Assembly: GCF_018128225.1 (NCBI RefSeq)
Contig: NZ_CP072377.1
Span: 1,302,001 to 1,366,000, forward strand
Direction of reading: 5' to 3'
Length of the DNA stretch: 64,000 bases
Source of the DNA: Leptotrichia sp. oral taxon 218
GTDB lineage: Bacteria > Fusobacteriota > Fusobacteriia > Fusobacteriales > Leptotrichiaceae
Positions 55,966-64,000 of this stretch are shown piece after piece. The notes below the pieces were generated by a model. The model had not been told where the DNA came from and made no database searches. It saw only the letters and a list, made by a program, of their open reading frames with translations. The position numbers were made by a program, and so were the translations under genes. The number at the start of each line of letters is the position of its first letter. Position 1 is the first letter of the stretch.

Positions 55966-58436
55966 TTATTTAATTATTTTTATCAACTCTTTTCTTTTAT
56001 CTATTACAATATTTTTAGGCAAAGTTTTTAAAAAATAGCTTCCATATCTTTTTTTTATAACTCTATTATCTAAAATTATTATATTTCCTGTATCAGTTTT
56101 ACTTCTTATAAGTCTTCCAATTCCTTGCTTAAATTTTATGACAGCTTGTGGAACTTGATATTCGATAAATGCATTTTGACCATTTTTCTTAATATTTTCA
56201 ATAATAGCTTCCGTGACTGGGTCGCTTGGCACTTTAAATGGTAATTTAGTTATCATTACCATTTTTAGCTGATTTCCTTGCACATCCACTCCCTCCCAAA
56301 AACTATCTGTCCCAAACAATACTGGATTTTTAGAAGTTTTAAAAAGTCTTATCATCTCGTGTCTAGGATGATCATTTTGCTTAATCAAAGTATAATCTTC
56401 TTTTGGAAAATAATTTTTTAAACTATTGAATAAATAATTTAAAGCACTGTAAGAAGTAAACAGCAAAAAGCAATGTCCTCTCGTCGCTTTCACGCTTTTT
56501 ACAATAAAATCGTGTAAATCTCGCATAAACTCCAAGTTCGATGGATCAAGTGCATCTTCAGGAATAAAAACTTTCATTTGTTTTTCATAATTAAATGGCG
56601 ATTTTATTATCCTTTCATTGATTTTTTTATCTTTTTCATTATTCAGTCCATTTAGTCCAATATTTTTTTTGTAATAATCAAATTTATTGTCAACAGCAAG
56701 AGTTGCCGAAGTAAATATCATTCTATCAAGTTTTGAAATCAAATTTTCATTTAATTCTTTCGATATGTCAAAAGGTGTCGCATACAATTTGATATTTGAA
56801 CGCTTTGTTGTAATTTCAGTCCAATAGACATAACCTTCTTCCTCTCCTTCAAAAATAAATTCAAACTTTTTAAAAAACTGTTTCAATCTTTCAAAATATC
56901 TCGTAAATTCAAATATATATCCTTCATTATCTTCCAATTTATATTTATTAACAGCATTTAAAAATTTATTTATTTTTAAACTCAAATTTCCATTTTTTTC
57001 TCTAAAACTTACATTCATTTTAACTATTTTCTTAAAATTTTTATCAGAAATTAAACTTTTTCTGTCAATTTTAGCTTTAACATCGTTTTTATCTTTTCCT
57101 TGCAAAAAAACTCAGTAAGAGCATTAAAAATTTCCATTCCTTTATCATAAAATTTATTTAATTCTGAAATGACATCTTCTTTTAATTCGTCGATTTTTTC
57201 ATATTCATTAAAATCCAAGTTTTCATTTAAGTACGCCGACAATTTGGGAATTACTCCAGCATTATTCACTCCTGTCGACTTTCTGTTAAAAATTTGTCCT
57301 ATAAGTCTTCCAAAAGATATTTTTGAAGTTTCTATCGTGAAATAATTTCTAGCTGTATCTTCGATATTATGTGCTTCATCAAAAACTACTATATCGTAAT
57401 TTGGTAAAATCGAATAGTTCGTATAAAATCCCGACTGATTTCGTATAGCAAGATCTGCAAAAAACATATGATGATTTACGATTAAAAGTGTCGCATTAGA
57501 AATATTTTTTCTAGCTGCAAAAAAATAACATTTTGAATGATATGGACATTTTGCACCTTTACACATATCAGCTTCACTGTTCACTTTTTCCCAAATTTTG
57601 CTTGAAACTTCATATTTTAATTCACCTTTATCTCCATTTTTTGCAATATTTTTATCCCATTCTATCAAGTCTCTTATTATTTTCTTTTCGTTTTTTATCT
57701 CTTCTGATTCGTTTTCTATTTCAGAAATATCAATGTTATACAGCTTTCTCTTGCAAAGATAATTTCCACGCCCCTTTACGATTTGATAAGTAAAATCTTC
57801 TCCCAAGATTTTTTTTATCAACGGAATATCTTTATTCAAAAGCTGCTCCTGTAAATTAATCGTATTCGTTGAAACAATTACTTTTAAATTATTTTCTATC
57901 GCAAACATCAATGTCGGCAATAAATAAGCAATTGTCTTTCCAGTTCCAGTCCCCGCTTCGACTATCAGCTTTCTATTTTCATTCACACTTTTTTCAATAC
58001 ACTTAGCCATCTCAAATTGTTCATGCCGCAATTCAAAGTTTGCAACATTTTTTTCAATAACACCTTTTTTATCAAAAAAACTATCTATATTTATTTTTTC
58101 AAATTTTTTCAGGGAAACAACCACATTTATTTCACTGACATCAACATTAACAATATAAAACGCTCCCCCAGCTTCCCCATAAACTTGCGCAATTTTGACA
58201 TCGACATCAGACGGCAATAAATTTGTCGGATAAATTCTTATTATAACTTCATTTTTTTTCATTTTTCCTAACACAGTCGCAACAGAATCAAGATCTCCCA
58301 TAACTACGCTTTGTACTTCACAAACAACCCCATTTTCATCAGGTATTCCACGAAAAATCATATCTTCTTCCAAATTTTGCGCCTTCCACTTTAGGATCTC
58401 AATTGCACTCTCACTAATAAACTCTGAAATTTTCAT
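55966..58436 (-). pseudogene. dinG: DinG/XPD-type ATP-dependent DNA helicase, frameshifted
   Basis: Two frames make one helicase. The first (from ATG 58436, AGGAGGAAAA) carries Walker A IVEAGTGTGKTIAYLLP, iron-sulfur cysteines (GNYLCKRKL, MCKGAKCPYHSKC) and DEAH (VVFDEAHNIEDT). The second (from 57105) carries FTSATL, GTDSFWEGVDVQGNQL and FKQGIGRLIRSKTDTGNIII. The break is at a T7 tract (A7 at 57104-57110 on plus): one more T reads ALTEFFLQGKDKNDVKAK. The corrected gene has 824 codons, consistent with DinG-like length. Either sequence error or decay. Confidence 0.85.
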
Positions 58437-58514
58437 TTTTCCTCCTATACTAAAGATTTTACTATATATAGATTTTTTTTTCAATAAATTAGTTTGATTT
58501 TTTTTTTAATTTTT

Positions 58515-58566
58515 AAATAAAAAAATAACTCCCATAAATTTTTTAATCTACAAGAGTTATTTTCTT
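58515..58566 (-). terminator. terminator of the autotransporter gene
   Basis: Minus strand AAATAACTC and GAGTTATTTTTTT form a 9-bp stem with a ~22-base loop and T run, 70 bases after the autotransporter stop. It separates it from dinG; the remaining gap holds nothing else. Confidence 0.7.
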
Positions 58567-58634
58567 GTTAAATATTATGACAAACAATTTAAGCTATTTT
58601 TCTAAAATAGAACTCAATCTACTTTTTATCTAAA

Positions 58635-61600
58635 TTAGTAAATCACTCTAAATCCGATACCTCCTCTTACATTTTCTCCTTTCGTATCGTATCCTGCATT
58701 TACTGTCACTCCAAATCTTGTGTTCTCAAATCCTAAATTCAAATCAAATTTTCCACTTCCCTTACGATTTTCCTTATCTCCTCGTAATTCATAATATGGT
58801 CCATCCGTTCCTCTCAATTTAGCCTTGTTCTTAACATCGTTTACTTCTCCAAGCTCATTTGTATATGCAGCTGCTAAACTTGCATTTATGCTGCTTCTTG
58901 CTCCCACAGGCTGTCTGTAGTTGAATGAAACTCCTGCTTCCGGCTGTACTGAAATGTAATCATTTCCTTTTATTTCTAATGCCACTGGTCCATATTCCTT
59001 TATTCCTGTGTATCTTCCATATTCCAAATTTAGTGCTCCATATGGTCTTATGCTTGTTCTCTCACTTGTTCTAAAGTCTTTTCCAAGTTCATTTCTTAGT
59101 GCAGCTCCATATGTTGCGTAGTTTGATTTTGCTTCAAATGTATCGTCTACAATCCAGTATCTTCGTTTCATATGGTTTATTCCTGCAAACGCTTCCCCTG
59201 AAATTGTCCAAGTCAATGAACCGTTGTGGTCACTTGCTGGCGATATTGTCTTAAAGATTCCTGCTTTTATCATTGTCTGATCTTCTTTTGATTTTCCTAA
59301 ATCTCTAAATTCATATCTATTTGTAACTGCTCCTGCATACCATCCTGATTTATTTCCAAGCATCACTTCTTCTTTTTCATGCACATAAGCCACTCCGTAG
59401 GCATTATTTGTATAGTCAACTACTCCTGCCGTATCTGTCTTGTATTCTCCTCTTCGACCAAATGCTTTTATTTTGCTATTATTCTTTGTAGGATTTTTCC
59501 ATTCATTTTGTAAATAACTGAATTCGTTGCTTAAAATATCTCCTGTTTCCTTTGTTCTCTGCTGAATATTTGAATACTGGTGACCTTTCATTTCATCAAA
59601 TGCTTGAGCCAGTATGTGTCCTTCTCCGCCAGTTAAACTACTTATCTTGTCAAATATCAATTTTTCTTGAGTTCCCAATCCTTCGACTCCATATCTCTTT
59701 TCAAGTCCTGCAAGGAAGTTATATGTCTGGTCATCTCCATCTTTTACAAACGCCGTATACGGAACTTTTACTAAGTATACTTTATCCAAAAGTCCTGTTG
59801 ATAGGTCTTTCGTTGGTTGTGTCATCCAAGTAAGACTCGGTGAAGTTACATACAATGTTGTTCCTGCCGTAACAAATCCTCTTAGTGCAGCATTGTAAGG
59901 TTTTAAAATATTATCTCCTATTTCTATCACTTTAGATGTTGTATATCTCGAGGCTTCCGATCCAAAATACAAACTTATATCTTCAAGTCCTACTAAATTA
60001 TTAAGTCCTTGTATCGGATTTGTATAGTTTACTCCTGAAGTATCCACATACATTCCAAGACTTGTTGCTTCTGAAGCTGATGGAAATTTTTGCATGTTGT
60101 TTACTGCCAAATCCAATATTGTTATTCCTGATGGCGATGTCACTGTTACTGACACTGGATTTGGTGTTGAAACATTTGTATCAACTTTTACTATTGGTAT
60201 CACATTTCCTTGTGCATCTGTCACTGTTACAGGTGTCATTCTAGGTGGAACTTTTATTGTCACTCCTCCCATTTCTTTCATGTCATCCGCTGTAACTACT
60301 TTCATTAGTGGTGTTGATGTTCCTGTCTGATTTACTCCTGTTATCGGATTTTTATCACTTGCATTTTCTTTTGCATTTTCCTGTGATTGCATATCTGACC
60401 AGATTCCTGCACTCTTAATATCTGAAGCTGCTATATTTATTGTTCCATAGTTCTTGATGTAGCTTCCATTTGAAAGATAAATTCCTTTTACTCCTCTAAG
60501 TCCTGATACTGTCGTTTGAATTGTTCCCCAGTTTTCACCATGTGCACCTCTGTCAAGGTACATTCCGATTGTATCTCTTCCTGATAGGTTTATAGTTCCA
60601 TAGTTTATCGCCTTCGAGTTAGATCCAACTGCATACATTCCCATTGTGTTGGATTTGCTTACTTCTATTGTTCCTCTGTTTATGATTGTTCCTTCATTTG
60701 AAATTTTATTTGTTGTTTCATCGTAGTATCCCGTTGCCATACCTACACCGTATTCTTTTGCACTTGTGTTTGAAGGTCCAACCTTAATTGTTCCAAAGTT
60801 TGTCGCTACTCCGCCGTTTGTTGAATAAATTCCTACATTACCATTTCCATTTGAGAAGTCTATTGTTCCATAATTTTCAGTAGCACCATTTCCATAAATT
60901 CCGTAGTTTCTATCTCCTGCTGATGTCAATGGAGTGTAGTTTATTATTTTTCCTGTATTGTCATTTTGGTAAGCATAAATCGCATCGCTTCCAAGAGTTA
61001 CTGGATTTGCATATGATGTTATTATGTTTCCTTTTCCTGCATCTACAAATCCGAATGAATCATTTCCTATGTTAAATGTAGAGCCTGCATTTGCATTAAG
61101 ATTTTGGTTAGTTCCAACTGCATAGACACCTACTGCTTGATTTTCGCCTACTTTAACTGTAGAACCACCGTTTAAATTTATAGTTCCTTCATCTTGAGTG
61201 TAAATGGCTACTCCATCATCTCCCGCTTTAATTGTGCCATTGTTATCAACATTGTATCCATAAATTCCAATTGCATTGTTTCCAACTGTAATTGTTTCGC
61301 CATTAGTTATCTTATTTTTAGCTTTCGCATAAATACCAACATTTGCTTCCGCCTGTTTTGTCGCATCTCCCAATGTTATTTTTCCAGTATTTTCCACATC
61401 TGCTCCATTTGTAACTATTCCAAATTCAAGCGCTGTTGATTTTCCTTCTACATTTCCATTATTTACAAACTTGTTACCCGCTGCCGCTGTTGTGTAAAGT
61501 CCTACCATTCCACCCGTTGTATTTGTAGAATTTATAAGTTTTACATTGGCGTAGTTTGTTAAAGTAGGAGCTTTGTCTTGGTCGTAGACAACTCCCATTC

Positions 61601-64000
61601 CTGTTCCTGTTGAACTTCCGTTGTATTTGTACTCAAGTGTTCCGTTTACTTTTATGTTGCCTGATGCGAAAATTCCTACTCCTTTTTCTTTAGTTTCAAT
61701 TACATAATCTCCACTGCCTAAATTAACATCGGAATCTTCTGCATAAATTCCTGTTCCTTGAACTCCTGTTGTAATGTCAGTTGCTCCTGAAGGTGTCAAT
61801 GTAATCGTACCACCTTGTTCTGCACCATAAGAAACAGTTGTTGGCGCTGTTGACACCAATGCAATTCCCACTCCTTTTGTTCCAACTGTAATTGGAGAAG
61901 TGTTATCTATTTTTACATTTGCTCTCGCTGTTCCAGTATTATTTTCTGCATAAATGCCAATTGCTTCATCTCCTGCTACATTTAATGTACCGTTATTTAC
62001 TATTTCCACAGCAGTTCCATCTGCAACATCAGTACCGTAATCTTGTTTTGTCTGTCCTGTTCCAAGTCCTGCTATTCCTACTCCTTTTCCGCTTACAGTT
62101 ACTGTACCATCATTTACAATTTTACTTCCATTTGTTGCATAAAGTCCTGCACCATTGTCTACCGTTACTTTTCCAGTTTTGTCATTATTAATTGTTCCAT
62201 AGCTTACATTTATTCCAGCTATTCCTGCTGCTGTTGTACCACCTGTTACATTTATCGTTCCTTTGTTGATGAATCCTGAAGTTGTGTTAGTTGGTGTTAT
62301 CCCAGCCGCTACTTGTGTGGCTTTGGAAATATTTCCCATAGATAATCCTTGTCCTTTAAGGTTTGTTCCAGCTATATTTCCTGATACTGTTGTTGCATTA
62401 CTTATCGTTACAAGCTCATTTGCCATTTTTATTCCGTTGTATTTATCACCTATGTTGTCTAATGATACTGTTGGTGCCTGCACATCTAATTTACCATTTT
62501 TTAATACTACTGTATAGAATGTTGCACCATTTGCATATGTTATCTTACCAAATTGGTTTGCTCCTTCTAATCCGTCAGTAAATGTTGGTGTTCCTGTATC
62601 AGCGCTATTATACCAAGTACGAGTAGCTTTTCCATTATCGTCATAAACTCCCATAATTACATCATTGCTATTTACTTCTACTGTTACATTTTCTAATCCT
62701 TGATATCTACTTGTTCCATCGATTGTTTTCGAATAAGTGCTAGGATCATCAGCTATTACCACTCCATCGAACATTTTGATTATTGTTGTATCATATTTAT
62801 TTGATTTTAGTGGATTATTTTGGAAAACTATAGTTCCTGATGTACCTCCTGAAGCCTTTGCGTAGAATGGCGTAGCATTAGTATTTGTCATACCTGTTAC
62901 CGAAGCATCATTGTCTATCGTAATAGTTCCACCATTGAAATTTACTTTTCCGCCATTTTTAGCTACTAATCCAGCATTTTTCACAGTTTTTATTGTATTA
63001 TCTGTATTTAATAAATTAACTTCTCCGTTATCTGCAAATCCACCAATACCGTTTATGGTTGCTTTTCCAGTTACATTAACAACACCACCATTTTTTGCAT
63101 AAGCACCAATATTAGTATATTTTTCAGTAATTTTTTTAGCCAATGGACTTGAAATACTATCGTCTGCAGTAATCGCTCCTGAAAAATTAACAGTACTTTT
63201 TTTAGTACTAGTTCCTGATGTACCTGTACCACTTGCATATCCAATTACAGAACCATAACCTTTCGCTGTTGTAGTCGCACTATTTACATTTATTAATCCA
63301 CCATTATCCGCATAGTATGCAATACCTTTATCACTTACCATTGTTAAATTTTGAGCAACTTTAATTTCTGTTGGCAATCCTTCTAGTGAATAGCCCGAAT
63401 CACTCTTCAATAAAGTATCGGCTGTTTTCCAAAGACCATTTGCATAACCCACTATTGTTCCTGTTCCTGTATTATCTTGATTGGTTGTTGCCCCATTCAC
63501 CCCATCAGAAAAATCAGTTTGACTACCATTTTTAATATCAATAACTGTTCCATTATCAGCTAAAAACATAAATCCATTTTTAGCATATCTTCCAAATGTT
63601 ATATTAAATTTTTCCATTTCTAAATCATGAATAGCATCAAATGAATAGATATCTTGAGTAGACAATCCAGATCTCATAGCCATAGGAATTAACTTATTCA
63701 ATGTATAGTCCCATATTACAGGAGTTGTAGGAATAATATTTTCAGTAGCAGTTCCTACTATTTCTATTCCTTTTCTTTGACCCGATTTAGCAAAAACTCC
63801 AACATTCCCATCTACAGTTGTCGATGTATAACCATCTTTTTTTAACTGACCAGCAGGTAATTGTTCAGGATTTCCTGATGAATTTAATTGATCACCTATA
63901 GTCATATATAATTCAAAAGTTCCTTGGTGTAAACCTACATTTACATTCCCATTCCCATTATAAGCTCTCTTACTAAAGAATATACCCACATTTTCATCAC
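58635..64000 (-). CDS. large autotransporter adhesin, N-terminus outside window
   Basis: The frame is open to the right edge (codons DENVGIFFS read across 64000), so the first methionine in the window is not the start. At least 1787 residues are visible. The passenger (~first 1500) is built of repeats of the type 'GTITVGDNAIGIYA', e.g. NNGTLNVAGDEAIGIYAENN, KITLGDATKQAEANVGIYAK, predicted as a right-handed beta-helix. The last ~270 residues form an autotransporter barrel: FGRRGEYKTDTAGVVDYTNN, GRYTGIKEYGPVALEIKGND, and a final GIGFRVIY ending in Tyr. Expected to be secreted through the outer membrane by type V secretion, probably an adhesin. Confidence 0.92.
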   Translation of the reverse strand, partial: DENVGIFFSKRAYNGNGNVNVGLHQGTFELYMTIGDQLNSSGNPEQLPAGQLKKDGYTSTTVDGNVGVFAKSGQRKGIEIVGTATENIIPTTPVIWDYTLNKLIPMAMRSGLSTQDIYSFDAIHDLEMEKFNITFGRYAKNGFMFLADNGTVIDIKNGSQTDFSDGVNGATTNQDNTGTGTIVGYANGLWKTADTLLKSDSGYSLEGLPTEIKVAQNLTMVSDKGIAYYADNGGLINVNSATTTAKGYGSVIGYASGTGTSGTSTKKSTVNFSGAITADDSISSPLAKKITEKYTNIGAYAKNGGVVNVTGKATINGIGGFADNGEVNLLNTDNTIKTVKNAGLVAKNGGKVNFNGGTITIDNDASVTGMTNTNATPFYAKASGGTSGTIVFQNNPLKSNKYDTTIIKMFDGVVIADDPSTYSKTIDGTSRYQGLENVTVEVNSNDVIMGVYDDNGKATRTWYNSADTGTPTFTDGLEGANQFGKITYANGATFYTVVLKNGKLDVQAPTVSLDNIGDKYNGIKMANELVTISNATTVSGNIAGTNLKGQGLSMGNISKATQVAAGITPTNTTSGFINKGTINVTGGTTAAGIAGINVSYGTINNDKTGKVTVDNGAGLYATNGSKIVNDGTVTVSGKGVGIAGLGTGQTKQDYGTDVADGTAVEIVNNGTLNVAGDEAIGIYAENNTGTARANVKIDNTSPITVGTKGVGIALVSTAPTTVSYGAEQGGTITLTPSGATDITTGVQGTGIYAEDSDVNLGSGDYVIETKEKGVGIFASGNIKVNGTLEYKYNGSSTGTGMGVVYDQDKAPTLTNYANVKLINSTNTTGGMVGLYTTAAAGNKFVNNGNVEGKSTALEFGIVTNGADVENTGKITLGDATKQAEANVGIYAKAKNKITNGETITVGNNAIGIYGYNVDNNGTIKAGDDGVAIYTQDEGTINLNGGSTVKVGENQAVGVYAVGTNQNLNANAGSTFNIGNDSFGFVDAGKGNIITSYANPVTLGSDAIYAYQNDNTGKIINYTPLTSAGDRNYGIYGNGATENYGTIDFSNGNGNVGIYSTNGGVATNFGTIKVGPSNTSAKEYGVGMATGYYDETTNKISNEGTIINRGTIEVSKSNTMGMYAVGSNSKAINYGTINLSGRDTIGMYLDRGAHGENWGTIQTTVSGLRGVKGIYLSNGSYIKNYGTINIAASDIKSAGIWSDMQSQENAKENASDKNPITGVNQTGTSTPLMKVVTADDMKEMGGVTIKVPPRMTPVTVTDAQGNVIPIVKVDTNVSTPNPVSVTVTSPSGITILDLAVNNMQKFPSASEATSLGMYVDTSGVNYTNPIQGLNNLVGLEDISLYFGSEASRYTTSKVIEIGDNILKPYNAALRGFVTAGTTLYVTSPSLTWMTQPTKDLSTGLLDKVYLVKVPYTAFVKDGDDQTYNFLAGLEKRYGVEGLGTQEKLIFDKISSLTGGEGHILAQAFDEMKGHQYSNIQQRTKETGDILSNEFSYLQNEWKNPTKNNSKIKAFGRRGEYKTDTAGVVDYTNNAYGVAYVHEKEEVMLGNKSGWYAGAVTNRYEFRDLGKSKEDQTMIKAGIFKTISPASDHNGSLTWTISGEAFAGINHMKRRYWIVDDTFEAKSNYATYGAALRNELGKDFRTSERTSIRPYGALNLEYGRYTGIKEYGPVALEIKGNDYISVQPEAGVSFNYRQPVGARSSINASLAAAYTNELGEVNDVKNKAKLRGTDGPYYELRGDKENRKGSGKFDLNLGFENTRFGVTVNAGYDTKGENVRGGIGFRVIY

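Noticed and set aside
59552-63102. Several plus-strand ORFs opposite the autotransporter
   Set aside because: Low-complexity Leu/Tyr/Ser-rich translations caused by the repetitive passenger coding strand; no ribosome sites.
1-64000. CRISPR arrays, tRNA and rRNA genes
   Set aside because: No spaced direct repeats of CRISPR type, no tRNA cloverleaf with CCA-type ends and no rRNA-like GC-rich stretch were seen on either strand.

Overview
The window looks like chromosomal DNA of a very AT-rich, Gram-negative fusobacterium, most likely Leptotrichia or a close relative. The evidence is extreme A/T codon bias, AGGAG-type ribosome sites with frequent TTG starts, LPS-core/Kdo genes (gmhA, kdsA) beside Firmicutes-like gene orders (pgpH-ybeY-dgkA), and a huge type V autotransporter whose barrel ends in an aromatic residue. 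The genus is inferred from protein character; no search was run.

Layout. 1-9.8 kb (minus strand): end of a DUF389 membrane protein, a DUF1439-like lipoprotein with a frameshifted start, uvrA, a DUF2716 protein, a small exported protein, a nucleoside-type ABC importer (two permeases and a double ATPase, no binding protein) and an unknown exported protein. 9.8-21.4 kb: uvrC, rapZ, the arginine operon argC-argJ-argB-argD-(exported protein)-argF behind a promoter, a leader peptide and a terminator, then gmhA and a LysR regulator. 21.6-23 kb (plus): short CinA, a 190-bp non-coding IS200/IS605 derivative and a miniature beta-carbonic-anhydrase-like protein. 23-28.5 kb (minus): YgjP-type metalloprotease, a CCA-adding enzyme fused to a Nudix domain, frameshifted rsmB, and scrB. 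28.6-35.1 kb (plus): gltS, era, DUF896, a HAD phosphatase, a TruA-like protein with a KH domain, an HD protein, rluD-type synthase and rnhB. 35.1-41 kb (minus): exported protein, nitroreductase, glgC-glgA, argG. 41-44.1 kb (plus): M24 peptidase and typA. 44.2-47.3 kb: a decayed mobile locus (3' remnant of dxs, an IS605-type element with an amber-interrupted tnpB), hlyIII and an orphan IS3-type HTH protein. 47.5-58.5 kb (minus): lgt, class V aminotransferase, kdsA, folC, rpsP, dgkA-PAP2, ybeY, pgpH and a frameshifted DinG-family helicase. 58.6-64 kb (minus): autotransporter, open at the window edge.

Functional themes are arginine synthesis from glutamate (argCJBDF, argG, with the glutamate importer gltS nearby), glycogen synthesis (glgC, glgA), DNA and RNA maintenance (uvrA, uvrC, dinG, rnhB, cca, rsmB, era, ybeY) and the cell envelope (lgt, dgkA, gmhA, kdsA, autotransporter).

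The most distinctive observations are: a probable leader-peptide attenuator upstream of argC; a non-coding IS605 miniature element that shares both ends and the TTTAAC target with the resident tnpB element; the CCA-Nudix and TruA-KH domain combinations; and four genes whose reading frame is broken by one base at A/T homopolymers. Those breaks are either sequence errors or real slippage sites. No tRNA, rRNA or CRISPR array was seen.
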